In this document: positions 1 through 8,653 of the stretch, piece after piece | Position numbering within the stretch: position 1 is the first letter of the stretch | How the letters are laid out: every line of letters starts with the position of its first letter | Source: UBA7957 sp965222695 | GTDB lineage: Bacteria; Pseudomonadota; Gammaproteobacteria; Granulosicoccales; Granulosicoccaceae | Length of the DNA: 64,000 nucleotides | NCBI GenBank assembly: GCA_965222695.1 | Contig: OZ244967.1 | Location: forward strand, 1,302,001-1,366,000 | Reading direction: 5' to 3' | Position numbers and translations under genes: made by a program | Notes under the pieces: generated by a model | The model's input: the letters and a program-made list of their open reading frames with translations, nothing else | The model's database searches: none | What the model was told of the DNA's origin: nothing

Positions 1-682
1 ATCCTTTTTCCGAGAGTTTCTTTTTCTCTCTCCAGGCCCATCCCAATTGCAGTTTTATATCCTGGCGAAACAGCGTGACCAGTGGCAACACGGTCAGTGC
101 GGTGATCTCGGTGTTGCTCCGCAGGGGCAGAGCGGCACTGAATTCAACCGCCTTTTTTCCATCTTCGGAGTCATCATACGCTAGCAGTATCCGCAAAGGG
201 TGTTCTGCACGTTGCGAATCGTCGGTATCTCCTGTGCGATCCGGTCTGACGATAAGCACGGAACAATGCGCATAATGCAGCACCTGATCCGAAACGCTGC
301 CCAGTAAAAATCGCTTCACCTCACTCATTCCGTGGGAACCTACCACGACTAAATCCGCATCCATGGCTTCCGCGGCCAATACAATCTCTTCCGACGGATG
401 ACCGATTTTAACCGATGTATTCCAGATCAGATCCGAATCCTGGTTCCGTAAGACCTCGGCTTCGAGCATGGATTCGGCATCTTCGAGCAGCATTTTTTCC
501 GTCTTTTCCAGTGACTCGCGTTGCCCTTTATCGAGTTCGTTCAGCTCATCCTCGTGATAAACCTCTTTATCAATCACATTGAGGATGGTCAGTTCCGTGT
601 CCCTTGGTATAGGAAAATCCTTTAGATAGTCGAGTGCCGCGCGAGCACTTGGTGAGCCGTCAGTTGCCATTAAAATTTTCAT
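1..682 (-). CDS. Universal stress protein, tandem Usp domains (3' end outside window)
   Basis: The reading frame opens with ATG at 680-682 and runs off the left edge after about 227 codons. The N-terminal Usp domain begins MKILMATDGSPSARAAL and contains the nucleotide-binding signature GSHGMSEVKRFLLGSVSD, matching the G-2x-G-9x-G-S/T pattern of ATP-binding UspA proteins. A second Usp domain starts near residue 165 (LRILLAYDDSEDGKKA) and is cut by the edge, so this is a two-domain, UspE-like architecture. Such proteins are cytoplasmic and induced by starvation or oxidative stress; the exact role is not visible here. It lies on the same strand as, and about 60 bases downstream of, the antiporter gene, so co-transcription is possible. 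Confidence 0.85.
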   Translation of the reverse strand, partial: MKILMATDGSPSARAALDYLKDFPIPRDTELTILNVIDKEVYHEDELNELDKGQRESLEKTEKMLLEDAESMLEAEVLRNQDSDLIWNTSVKIGHPSEEIVLAAEAMDADLVVVGSHGMSEVKRFLLGSVSDQVLHYAHCSVLIVRPDRTGDTDDSQRAEHPLRILLAYDDSEDGKKAVEFSAALPLRSNTEITALTVLPLVTLFRQDIKLQLGWAWREKKKLSEKG

Positions 683-740
683 AAGCATCTCTTTGAACTT
701 TATCCGGAATGATCATCTATCGAACCTGTATGCCGTGATT

Positions 741-1811
741 TCAATGCGCGCTACCGATATTCAATGCATACTGAAGCAGCACGTAAGATCCGTAGACGCC
801 TAATAACCAAATCCCCTGCCAGCGGTAGAACACCCCACTGTGATTCATGGAGATGAAAACACGGAAAGACAACAGTATGATCAGCATCGCCGGGAAGTGA
901 AAAAAGTAAAAATTTTCGGGGATCGCCAGGGGAGTGGCTGCCGCTGCAGCGCCTATCACGAATAAGCAATTCAGCACATCGGCACCCACTATATTGCCTA
1001 CAATAATCTCAGGATGACCCTTGCGGGCAGCTGAAATGGCAGTCATCAACTCAGGCAGCGAGGTACCCAGGGCTACCATGGTCGCGGCGATGACATCTTC
1101 AGGAACCCCCAATCGTTGAGCAATTTCCGATGCCGCCGGAACCAAGATCCTGGCTGCGGTAATGACCAAAAACAGGCCGCCCAGGACCATAACCCAGGAG
1201 ACCCAGACTTCCATCAGCTCTTCCTGCCCGCCGTTGTCCTCCTCATTTGCGGTTTGTTCGTTACTGCGTTTTGCCCAAACGTAGGTTGCATACAGGTAAA
1301 CCAGGAGTAAAAACAGAAAGAAAAACCCAACCCAGCGTTCCAAGGTTGGTTCAACATCTTCCGGAGTCCTTGCAGCTACAATAACGGCGATTACCACCAG
1401 TAATAAGGCAACACCGAATTGCACCCAACCGGTTCGATTCAATATATACCGATTGACCGGAACAGCGACCATGATACAGGTAACTCCGAATATCAGTCCT
1501 GTATCGGCAATGATGGACCCGACACCGTTTCCGAGTGCAAGTCCGGGATTTCCCATATAAGCCGCCATGACCGAAACAAAGGCTTCAGGCAAAGTAGTGC
1601 CCAGCGATACCACGGTGGCGCCTATGACGATCTTAGGCAGTCCGGTGCGCTTGGCCAGGTCCACGACTCCGTCAATCATCCAGTCCGCGCCTTTAGAGAG
1701 CACAAGGATGCAGGCAATAATAATCGCTACCAGAGTGCCGGTCGAAACCTCGGCGATCAGTTGCTGTAAAAGGGCCTCGTTACCGACCCATTCCCACAGG
1801 CTGTGGTCCAT
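741..1811 (-). CDS. Ca2+/cation antiporter family (NCX/YrbG-like) membrane protein
   Basis: This 356-residue protein of the CaCA superfamily has about ten hydrophobic segments in two inverted halves. Each half carries an alpha-repeat motif, GATVVSLGTTLPEAFVS in the first and AATMVALGTSLPELMTA in the second; their acidic and polar residues form the ion-binding site in NCX-type exchangers. The halves are joined by an acidic loop (NEEDNGGQEE), a position often involved in cation sensing. It is an inner-membrane exchanger, presumably Ca2+ or Na+ against H+ or Na+; the ion is inferred from the family. An upstream ATG exists at 1821-1823, but the one at 1809-1811 has GGGAGA five bases in front and was chosen. 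The length is normal for bacterial YrbG-like proteins. Confidence 0.85.
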   Translation of the reverse strand: MDHSLWEWVGNEALLQQLIAEVSTGTLVAIIIACILVLSKGADWMIDGVVDLAKRTGLPKIVIGATVVSLGTTLPEAFVSVMAAYMGNPGLALGNGVGSIIADTGLIFGVTCIMVAVPVNRYILNRTGWVQFGVALLLVVIAVIVAARTPEDVEPTLERWVGFFFLFLLLVYLYATYVWAKRSNEQTANEEDNGGQEELMEVWVSWVMVLGGLFLVITAARILVPAASEIAQRLGVPEDVIAATMVALGTSLPELMTAISAARKGHPEIIVGNIVGADVLNCLFVIGAAAAATPLAIPENFYFFHFPAMLIILLSFRVFISMNHSGVFYRWQGIWLLGVYGSYVLLQYALNIGSAH

Positions 1812-2015
1812 GTTGTCTCCCATTTTATGAAGTGGATGAGTGTCTTTATCATTGAGTCTTATTATTGTTGAGTCGCCTGGAAGTCAACACAACTGACAGA
1901 CGCCCTGGAATTATCCGAGGGCTCCATGGCATTTGCTCAATATCATTGGATTTTTACCATCTCAACGTATATTCTGCGCTTACGCCTGATTCTTTCTGTC
2001 AACAAGGGGAATGCT

Positions 2016-2684
2016 ATGGTAGCAAAAAAGAAAACACGAGCGGTAAAAAATACAGGTACAAAAGACACGGCGGCAAGTGTATTGGATGAGCTGGAAAAAA
2101 CGGCAACCGCTGTACTCGAAGAAGTCAGAGAAGTGTTGGGAAGTGTCGGCGACAAAGTATCCGATGCCGTTGATGCAGCGGCCGATGCAACCATGACAGT
2201 AGCGGAAAGACCTGCGGAAGTTGCAAAAGCGGTACTGGCTGAGGTCGTTGAGCTGAGTGAGGCTTCCTTAAAAGCTATAGGCGATAGGTTTGATGAACTT
2301 CGGGATCAATTGTTGGACGGAGAACAAAGCGCCGGATGGGTAAGCGCCACGAAGAAGAAGGCTTCCGCCAAGAAAAAGCCCGCTGCCAGGAAGAAGGCCA
2401 TGACCAAGAAAAAACCGGCGGCGAAGAAAAAAGCTACAAGCAAGAAGAAGCCAGTCGCCAAGAAAAAGCCCGCCGCCAAGAAGAAGGCCATGACCAAGAA
2501 AAAACCGACGGCGAAGAAAAAGGCGACAAGCAAGAAGAAGCCAGTCGCCAAGAAAAAGCCCGCCGCCAAGAAGAAGGCCATGACCAAGAAAAAACCGGCA
2601 GCGAAGAAAAAGGCTACAAGCAAGAAGAAATCTACCGCCAGGAAGAAAACAGCTGCGAAGAAAAAAGTTGTCACCAGGCGATAA
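2016..2684 (+). CDS. AlgP/histone H1-like lysine-rich repeat protein
   Basis: The 222-residue protein has two parts. Residues 1-110 form an acidic, alanine-rich, probably helical domain (VLDELEKTATAVLEEVREVL), similar in style to phasins. The C-terminal half is almost only K, A, P, T, S and M, with KKKPAAKKKA-type blocks repeating every 30 residues. This composition is typical of AlgP/AlgR3 and other bacterial histone H1-like proteins, which bind DNA non-specifically; phasins such as PhaF combine a similar Lys-Ala tail with a helical granule-binding domain. The PHA-type protein immediately downstream makes a PhaF-like granule/nucleoid linker a reasonable alternative. The start at 2016 follows AAGGGGAATGCT and is preferred to an in-frame ATG 90 bases upstream. 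Confidence 0.75.
   Translation: MVAKKKTRAVKNTGTKDTAASVLDELEKTATAVLEEVREVLGSVGDKVSDAVDAAADATMTVAERPAEVAKAVLAEVVELSEASLKAIGDRFDELRDQLLDGEQSAGWVSATKKKASAKKKPAARKKAMTKKKPAAKKKATSKKKPVAKKKPAAKKKAMTKKKPTAKKKATSKKKPVAKKKPAAKKKAMTKKKPAAKKKATSKKKSTARKKTAAKKKVVTRR
2351..2665 (+). repeat. Coding tandem repeat, 90-bp period
   Basis: Inside the lysine-rich gene, the segment beginning GCCATGACCAAGAAAAAACC recurs at 2397, 2487 and 2577, exactly 90 bp apart, and encodes a 30-residue Lys-Ala-Pro unit. The copies are nearly identical at the DNA level and differ by a few substitutions. The tract should be prone to unit gain and loss without a frame change. Confidence 0.9.
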
Positions 2685-2697
2685 AGCAAGTAGCGTG

Positions 2698-2740
2698 TGG
2701 CGGCCGGGTATTGTGTCAGTACGGCATGCTCGGCCGTTTT
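2698..2740 (+). terminator. Possible terminator after the lysine-rich gene
   Basis: CGGCCGGG (about 2701) can pair with CTCGGCCG followed by TTTT near 2737, with one G-U pair. The loop is long and the T-run short, so this is a weak candidate. Confidence 0.35.
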
Positions 2741-2959
2741 GAGCCTTTAGAACGTCAGTCCTAACTATCACGAAAAAAATTCGAAACTCTTTACGGCTTA
2801 GCACATACACAGTGTTTAAAATGCAAGCCAGCGTATTATTAATACTCTGAAAACGAAAACAGCGATTTGTTTCCTTGGAATAGCTTCGACATCAAGATCC
2901 GGTTGATCCACCGAGCCAGCATATTTCCGTGGTTTATTTGATGGCGAGATGGTGTATTC

Positions 2960-3235
2960 ATGGTAAATATCCGAATAAAGAGAACGCACAATCTGGGTAA
3001 AGAGGAAGCTCACCGACAAGTTGAGAAGGTCGCGAAAAAGCTACAGCACAAACTGGATATGGATTGGCGATGGAGCGGCGATAAATTGCGATTCAAAAAT
3101 AACAGTGCATCCGGTTCAATCGATGTAGGCCCCGACTCTTTGGAGGTTGTTGTCAGATTGAGTATCTTGCTGGCTCCATTGAAATACAGTATTGAGCAGG
3201 CGATAAACGAGGAACTGGATAAAAATCTTGCGTAG
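2960..3235 (+). CDS. Polyhydroxyalkanoic acid system family protein
   Basis: This 91-residue soluble protein starts MVNIRIKRTHNLGKEEA and continues with KVAKKLQHKLDMDWRWSGDK and a beta-rich C-terminal half. The pattern matches the small PHA-system family (PHA_gran_rgn), whose members sit near PHA synthesis and phasin genes; their biochemical role is not established. It lies 275 bases after the AlgP/PhaF-like gene and before the lysine-rich membrane protein, and a beta-ketothiolase is encoded about 7.5 kb away, which supports a link to PHA granules. The length is normal and there is no signal peptide. Confidence 0.8.
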   Translation: MVNIRIKRTHNLGKEEAHRQVEKVAKKLQHKLDMDWRWSGDKLRFKNNSASGSIDVGPDSLEVVVRLSILLAPLKYSIEQAINEELDKNLA

Positions 3236-3277
3236 GGCGTGTCATCCTTGCGATGATGTTTGTGTTCGGCGTTTTAT

Positions 3278-3337
3278 CGCTTGCAGGGCAGCTCCTACGG
3301 CGGAGATGCCACCCGTAGGAGCAAGGCCACCTCGCGA
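3278..3337. repeat. REP-like palindromic element, copy 1
   Basis: Two arms are present: TCGCTTGCAGGGCAGCTCCT at 3278 and CGTAGGAGCAAGGCCACCTC at 3314, facing each other. The same GTAGGAGC / GCTCCTAC core recurs at about 9.7, 52.1, 53.0, 58.9 and 59.5 kb, always between genes. Confidence 0.8.
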
Positions 3338-3486
3338 TTAGATATACGAATATCCCCCTCTTATCCCAAATTTCATATTGCAGGTAAAACTGTATCCGGT
3401 TATATAATAATATTCTAATATTTTATCGATACGCAGCCCGGTAACGAAACTTCCTGGCATGCTGTTGACACTGTCGGGAGATGATT

Positions 3487-4527
3487 ATGCCGAAAACGAA
3501 TAAAAATGAGAAAAAACAAAAAGATGAGAAAAAAATATCATCTAAATCCTCGGTAAAGAAGAAAAGCCAAAATCTAAAACCGGAAAAGAATGCTGATGGA
3601 ACAAAAGCTACAAATAAAAAGGTTAAGGTCAAGAAAACCAGCGTAAAGAAGACCACGGCTAAGAAGCGAACGACGAAAGGGACAGTCGCGAAAAAAGCGG
3701 CGAAAAAAGCGATCGATCCGACATCTGACACAAAGACACAAGCTCCACAAATTGCCGACAGCCGAGATGAAACGGTAGTCAGTATCGAGAGAAACACTAA
3801 GAGTGACCTTTATGATTTGAAAGAAAGTGACCAAAAATCTCAGGTGGCAGCTACTGCAAGCGCGGCGAAAAAACCTAGCCGCTGGCCACTGGTTGCCATG
3901 CTGTTATTGTTCATTGTCGCCGCAGTGGGTATGATCCGCCATTGGTCTTATCAGGCGGATAACTCAGTTGCTGCCGGACAAGGCGAAAAACCCGCCACTG
4001 CGCAGAATTCAACGGAAAATGGAACAGCCGCACCCGAAGACGGTTTTTCGATTGATAGGGTTACAGCCTACTTTTCATCGGCCGCAGAGTCGATTGAGAT
4101 GATGTTGAATTCCGATGAGAAAGAAACCGGTGCGGCAGATACAGATCAGTTTTCGGAGAAGCCTTCAATCGTCGCCAGAACTTTTTCAGGCATGAAATCC
4201 TTGCTTGGCATGGAAGAAGATAGCGACGAGAGTGCCGATGTGCAGTCGGAATCAACAGTCGGTCTAAACGATGACGAACAGAACCCGTCCGTCGGGGTAG
4301 GGGTAAGTTCCCGGGATCTTGCCGGCTCCCCTGTTTCCGATGCCATAGGTTCAGCAAATCCGGCATCAGACCAGCCATCCCCAGCGCAACAGATGGCACC
4401 ACCCTATTATTGGGCTTACGTTTATGCTCGCCAACCTTATCCTTATTATTACGCGCCTTATCCCTACAATCCCTATTACCCCCGGATGCAGACGATTCCT
4501 CCGGAATCCGGCAGGGTGGTGCGTTGA
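3487..4527 (+). CDS. Lysine-rich N-terminus, single-pass membrane protein of unknown function
   Basis: The gene product is not recognised. The 346-residue protein has three zones: a highly basic cytoplasmic tail (residues 1-75, KKxx-type repeats resembling the AlgP-like tail upstream); one hydrophobic segment near residues 132-150 (WPLVAMLLLFIVAAVGMI); and a long acidic, low-complexity exported region ending in a Tyr-Pro-rich stretch (PYYWAYVYARQPYPYYYAPY). The tail could bind nucleic acid or polyphosphate from the membrane; this is inference from charge only. The start at 3487 is chosen because CGGGAG lies six bases upstream, ahead of an earlier ATG at 3481. A good terminator follows at 4548. 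Confidence 0.65.
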   Translation: MPKTNKNEKKQKDEKKISSKSSVKKKSQNLKPEKNADGTKATNKKVKVKKTSVKKTTAKKRTTKGTVAKKAAKKAIDPTSDTKTQAPQIADSRDETVVSIERNTKSDLYDLKESDQKSQVAATASAAKKPSRWPLVAMLLLFIVAAVGMIRHWSYQADNSVAAGQGEKPATAQNSTENGTAAPEDGFSIDRVTAYFSSAAESIEMMLNSDEKETGAADTDQFSEKPSIVARTFSGMKSLLGMEEDSDESADVQSESTVGLNDDEQNPSVGVGVSSRDLAGSPVSDAIGSANPASDQPSPAQQMAPPYYWAYVYARQPYPYYYAPYPYNPYYPRMQTIPPESGRVVR

Positions 4528-4547
4528 TAGAGAGGTCGGTAGTTTGA

Positions 4548-4577
4548 TAAAAAGGGGCCGATTCAGCCTCTTTTTAT
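4548..4577 (+). terminator. Rho-independent terminator
   Basis: AAAAAGGGGC, a short loop, then GCCTCTTTTTATTTT form a stem followed by a T-rich tail directly after the membrane-protein stop codon. Confidence 0.75.
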
Positions 4578-4604
4578 TTTGGTCAAATAAAGCAGACACA
4601 CAAT

Positions 4605-5786
4605 ATGTCTGAGACACTTTCCATCCAAGACGCCCGAAAACTGGTTTTACACAGCCAGGGTTTACCTCCCGGCCGCCAGCGGGGAAGGGCGATTGAGGTC
4701 AGCTTAGCCACCATAGAGCATCTGGGTTATATCCAGATAGATACGATTTCCGTAATACAACGCGCTCACCACCATACACTGTGGAATCGCAATCCGAGGT
4801 ATAAAGTGAATCAGCTTGATCGCCTGGTTCACGAGAAACGCGTGTTCGAATACTGGGCGCATGCCGCCGCTTATCTGCCGATGCGCGATTATCGGTATAC
4901 GCTGCCGAGAAAACAGGCAATCGCGTCCGGTCAGAAACACTGGTACCGGCGAGACAAGCTATTGATGAGATCCATTCTGGATCGCATTCGCACCGAAGGC
5001 CCCCTGATGGCCAAGGACTTTGAGCATAAAGGTGAAAAGCTGGCCGAGTGGCAAAGCAAACCCGCAAAAATGGCTTTGGAGAATCTTTATATGCAAGGCG
5101 ATCTCATGATTCTTTGCAGAAACAATTTTCACAAAGTGTACGATTTAACCGACCGGGTACTGCCGGACAGTGTGGACCGTTCTGTACCAACTCCTACCGA
5201 ATACGCTCAATTTCTGATTCTGCAGTATTTAAGGGCCAACGGAATGGGCCTGGCAGCCGAATTCGGTTATTTACGGAAAAACGTCAAAATCTGTATTCCC
5301 AAGGCAATCGAGACGATGCTGGGCAAAGGAGAGCTGGAGCAGATAAAAATCGGCAAGACCAGTTACTGTATTTTACCGAATGCGCTGGAGCTGTTAAACA
5401 AACCGCTGATGCGTCGAAAACTTAAAATATTGTCGCCGTTCGACAATCTGCTGATACAACGCAAACGAATTCAGAGTCTGTTTGGCTTTGACTATCAAAT
5501 CGAATGCTATGTGCCTTCTGTAAAACGCAAGTTTGGGTATTTCTGCCTGCCCCTATTGTGGGATGGTCGTCTGGTTGCGCGGATGGACTGTAAAGCGGAC
5601 AGAAATCAAAAAAGATTACGGATTCATTCGCTGATCCTCGAACCTCGTATGCGCAAAACCGATTCCTTTTACGAAGCGCTTTACAATGAATTGAGGGAGT
5701 TCCTTAAATTCAATCACTGTGAGTCCATTGAGACCCCGCCGGAGATCGCAGATCCATTGGGAATCAGAGACACTGAATACATCTAA
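4605..5786 (+). CDS. YcaQ/AlkX-type winged-helix DNA glycosylase
   Basis: This 393-residue protein of the HTH_42 (YcaQ/AlkZ) family consists of tandem winged helices. E. coli YcaQ (AlkX) is a DNA glycosylase that unhooks interstrand crosslinks and removes N7-alkyl adducts. The catalytic QxD signature appears as Q44-I-D46 inside GYIQIDTISVIQRAHHHTLW, with the usual following His-rich segment and YWAHAAAYLPM. Length and order of blocks match E. coli YcaQ. ATG at 4605 immediately follows the preceding terminator, so it probably has its own promoter. No repair gene partners adjoin it. Confidence 0.85.
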   Translation: MSETLSIQDARKLVLHSQGLPPGRQRGRAIEVSLATIEHLGYIQIDTISVIQRAHHHTLWNRNPRYKVNQLDRLVHEKRVFEYWAHAAAYLPMRDYRYTLPRKQAIASGQKHWYRRDKLLMRSILDRIRTEGPLMAKDFEHKGEKLAEWQSKPAKMALENLYMQGDLMILCRNNFHKVYDLTDRVLPDSVDRSVPTPTEYAQFLILQYLRANGMGLAAEFGYLRKNVKICIPKAIETMLGKGELEQIKIGKTSYCILPNALELLNKPLMRRKLKILSPFDNLLIQRKRIQSLFGFDYQIECYVPSVKRKFGYFCLPLLWDGRLVARMDCKADRNQKRLRIHSLILEPRMRKTDSFYEALYNELREFLKFNHCESIETPPEIADPLGIRDTEYI

Positions 5787-5845
5787 TTTACATTAGATAA
5801 ATTCTATAATATGTTGAATATTAACAATATAAAGGTAGATAAATA

Positions 5846-6688
5846 GTGATTTCATCCTCCCTGTTAAGGTCGATTCTGTTGCTCGCTCTGTTTATTAGCG
5901 CTTCTGCCCGCAGTGACGTTCTATTACTGGTGCATGGTTGGAATTCGCACGCGGGTACCTGGATTCAAAGCGGTGTTTCTCAGGCTCTGCAGGCGCATGG
6001 CTGGCATGATGCCGGAACGATTGCAAGTTCACCGGCAGGCATCCACCACTCGCCGCGCAATACACAATGGCACGAGAATTCCGTCTATCGCGTGCAGCTA
6101 CCGGCCGAAGCACCCTTAAAACTACAAGCAGCACACTTATTCTCGCAGGTGCGCTATATTCAGACGCAACATCCCGGCGAGAAACTGATCCTGGCCGGTC
6201 ATTCTGCCGGCGGAGTTGTCGCCCGGCTGCTGTTGCTTGGTCCCGACAGCCCCGGCATTGATGCACTGATAACCATTGCCAGCCCCAATCTTGGAACCGA
6301 CCGGGCGTTGCAGGGACTCGATATCGCATACGGAAAACCATTCTTCTGCCCGGGTCCCGGCATTGATTTTCTGAAAAGTGTCGTTGGCGGAGATTCTTAC
6401 CGTTATTTAAGGGCGTCAACCGGCGCGCTGCTTGATTTGAGTCCCGCCATGGCAGGAAATCTGATTGGCTGGATGAACCGGCAACGCCATCCCGACATTG
6501 AATATCATTCGATTATCCGCTTATTGCCGGAGGCGAATGGTGATTCCGTCGTCCCGGCGTTTAGCCAGGACCTCAATCAGATTCCCGCGATTGGTGGAAA
6601 ATCGCATCGACACGTCGTTCAAGGACCTCATTTTTTAATCCCTTCAGACGGAAATCTACTTGCGCAGATATTGAACGGTGGAGAATAA
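5846..6688 (+). CDS. Exported alpha/beta hydrolase (lipase/esterase-like)
   Basis: The 280-residue protein starts at GTG with AAAGGTAG upstream. An N-terminal signal peptide (SLLRSILLLALFISASARS) precedes DVLLLVHGWNSHAGTW, the oxyanion-hole HGW region. The nucleophile elbow GHSAGG is followed by VVARLLLLGPDSPGIDALI, then ITIASPNLGTDRAL as in PGAP1/LipA-like lipases; a late His lies in SHRHVVQGPH. It is presumably periplasmic or secreted and acts on ester bonds; the substrate is unknown. A second exported hydrolase follows on the same strand after 116 bases. Confidence 0.75.
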   Translation: MISSSLLRSILLLALFISASARSDVLLLVHGWNSHAGTWIQSGVSQALQAHGWHDAGTIASSPAGIHHSPRNTQWHENSVYRVQLPAEAPLKLQAAHLFSQVRYIQTQHPGEKLILAGHSAGGVVARLLLLGPDSPGIDALITIASPNLGTDRALQGLDIAYGKPFFCPGPGIDFLKSVVGGDSYRYLRASTGALLDLSPAMAGNLIGWMNRQRHPDIEYHSIIRLLPEANGDSVVPAFSQDLNQIPAIGGKSHRHVVQGPHFLIPSDGNLLAQILNGGE

Positions 6689-6804
6689 TGTCGCCAGAGG
6701 CCGGATTCACCGGACAGTGACTGATCAGGCGGCTCGCGAATAAACCCCGCGGGCTGCGTGGTGCCTTTTTAAGCACTCGCTAATCGGAGTACCCAGGGTC
6801 TTCA

Positions 6805-7623
6805 ATGATGCTGCGTATTATTCTTTTCATTTTTCTCTTTTTTGCCACGCAGGCGAGTGCCTTTGACGTTGTCTTTTTCAAAAGCGCAGTCTTGCCATAC
6901 ACGACATTTGAAATCAAGCGGGCGGAGAAACAGCAAAAGCAACTGCCGCCGAAGTCGGGGCTGCAACTGCTTGGAAGATTGGCCGGACCGCAAGGTACTG
7001 GACCTTTCCCCGCTGTCGTCTTGCTGCATGGCTGTGGAGGAATCTGGAGGTGGAATGACTACTGGGTGCGGACCCTGGTGGAGTGGGGCTATATTGTCCT
7101 CGATGTGGACAGTCTGTCTCCGCGAGGCGAATGGTCGGTTTGCCCCCGGCCCTCAAAAATCACATCACTGGACCGGGCACTGGACGCATACGGCGCAAAA
7201 CAGTTTTTACTGACATTACCCGATGTCGATCTGAATAATATTTATCTTATGGGTATGTCACACGGCGGGTGGGGAGTGCTCTCCGCCGTTTCGGCCGATA
7301 TCTTTCGAAAATTTCAGCCTTTCAGGGCGGCGGTTGCACTCTATCCCGGATGTGACCGCCATGCCAGGTTCAACGCGCCGCTTATTGTTTTGATCGGTGA
7401 AGAAGACGACTGGACGCTTGCACAATGGTGCCGGGAGTCGATTCCACAGGCGCAAAGCGATTTCGAAAAAACATTAAAAATCTATCCTGGCGTACATCAT
7501 GTATTCGATCTCGACGGCACGGACCATCAGGAACTCGGGCATATATTGCGTTATGATCAAGCAGCGGCCGAAGACGCCGCTCGACGGATTCGGGATTTTT
7601 TAAGTCGTCATCGGCGACAGTAA
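6805..7623 (+). CDS. Exported dienelactone-hydrolase-family protein
   Basis: This 272-residue alpha/beta hydrolase has a clear signal peptide (LRIILFIFLFFATQASA). Family features are PFPAVVLLHGCGGIWRW, then DVDSLSPRGEWSVC, the nucleophile elbow MGMSHGGWG, and GEEDDWTLAQWC with a C-terminal VHHVFDLDGTDHQ His region. DLH-like proteins hydrolyse lactones or esters; the true substrate is not deducible. The last 24 bases overlap the convergent formyltransferase-like gene, so both mRNAs share complementary 3' ends. Confidence 0.75.
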   Translation: MMLRIILFIFLFFATQASAFDVVFFKSAVLPYTTFEIKRAEKQQKQLPPKSGLQLLGRLAGPQGTGPFPAVVLLHGCGGIWRWNDYWVRTLVEWGYIVLDVDSLSPRGEWSVCPRPSKITSLDRALDAYGAKQFLLTLPDVDLNNIYLMGMSHGGWGVLSAVSADIFRKFQPFRAAVALYPGCDRHARFNAPLIVLIGEEDDWTLAQWCRESIPQAQSDFEKTLKIYPGVHHVFDLDGTDHQELGHILRYDQAAAEDAARRIRDFLSRHRRQ

Positions 7624-8562
7624 ACTCTGCAGTCTCAAAAACAGGAGTCTTGCGCTGAATTGCGGGCGCAGCTGTATTTTTCCCTCAGCATTAACCAGCC
7701 AGATTCTAAACCCGTTGATCTTTATGCAGGGTTTTTCCGGTCCTGGATTGATCAATTTGTTCGGCGAATAGGAGGCGGGCACCCAACGAAACCAGTTTCT
7801 CCATGAATGGCTGTGTTCAAATTCAAGTGGCCAATAACCGACAAAATGCGCCAGATCCCAGATAACGCTTAGGCTTGCCGGGCTGTTTTGTATACGGTGG
7901 CAAAATTCTTCTATATTGACGTTTTTAGCATAGCGCGTTGGTGAGTCTGCCGATTGAGTGGTGCTTTTGACCTTGCCATGCTGAATTTTATTGATGGCGT
8001 TGGACAGAAGCTGTATACCCATTTCCCCTTCGGTGATTTGGTCCAGTTGTGCCTCACTTGCAGCCGAGGGCCTGGGCAGAAGCCGCTGTTCGATTATGGG
8101 CCCGGTATCCGCTTTGGCGTTAAGATAATGTACCGTAACCCCTATGTCTTTGACCTGGTCAAATACTTGCCAAAGCAGCGGTTTTCCGCCGCGGTAAGCG
8201 GGCAAAGCGGACGGGTGCAGGTTGATGGCCCCATGGGGCAGGTTTTCCAGGGCTTTCATGGGAATAACCGGGCAATGGGAAGTAATCACCAAATCGCATT
8301 GCCAGTCCGCGAGCGTGTTTCGGATTCGATCGCTGTCGCGTTTGTAGATACTGTCGAACCGAAAACCCTGAACCTCGCAGTACTCCTGAAGATTCGTGAA
8401 TTTTTTCAAGCTTAACAAATTACGGAGTTTTCGGATCAGCTTGATCAAAGCGGGCTCCGATTCTCCCGAGTGAATTTCGATAATCCCGACCGCCTTCCCC
8501 GGCAGTGTATGAAAAAGCCGCGAGGTCGGGTTAAGCCCACTGGTGAAAAGTACAATGTTCAT
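7600..8562 (-). CDS. Formyltransferase-family protein (Fmt-like fold)
   Basis: The 320-residue protein carries the formyl-transferase N domain signature INLHPSALPAYRGGKPLLWQ, the equivalent of the HPSLLPKYRG site of Fmt, PurN and ArnA-type enzymes, followed by IGVTVHYLNAKADTGPIIEQ. In this family a His and a distal Asp (here in DTGPI) act on 10-formyltetrahydrofolate. The C-terminal 100 residues do not look like the Fmt C domain, so this is a specialised formyltransferase, perhaps for a sugar amine or another small molecule, not the housekeeping Fmt. ATG 8560-8562 begins the conserved core MNIVLFTSG; upstream in-frame starts lack a good ribosome site. Confidence 0.7.
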   Translation of the reverse strand: MNIVLFTSGLNPTSRLFHTLPGKAVGIIEIHSGESEPALIKLIRKLRNLLSLKKFTNLQEYCEVQGFRFDSIYKRDSDRIRNTLADWQCDLVITSHCPVIPMKALENLPHGAINLHPSALPAYRGGKPLLWQVFDQVKDIGVTVHYLNAKADTGPIIEQRLLPRPSAASEAQLDQITEGEMGIQLLSNAINKIQHGKVKSTTQSADSPTRYAKNVNIEEFCHRIQNSPASLSVIWDLAHFVGYWPLEFEHSHSWRNWFRWVPASYSPNKLINPGPEKPCIKINGFRIWLVNAEGKIQLRPQFSARLLFLRLQSLLSPMTT

Positions 8563-8653
8563 CGTTGGATTCCGTTTATTTTCGTGCATATACGGCAAAT
8601 CAGCACATTCTTGCAACGGCAAAGAGTTCTTAGACAGACTCTAAGGGTATTTG

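Noticed and set aside
2351..2665. Regular 90-bp repeats as a possible CRISPR array
   Set aside because: The whole period is repeated, there are no unique spacers, and the tract is in frame within a gene.
2268..2810. Long open frames on the minus strand and in other frames across the lysine-rich gene
   Set aside because: They are by-products of the A/G-rich repeat; the plus-strand frame has a ribosome site and a recognised family composition.
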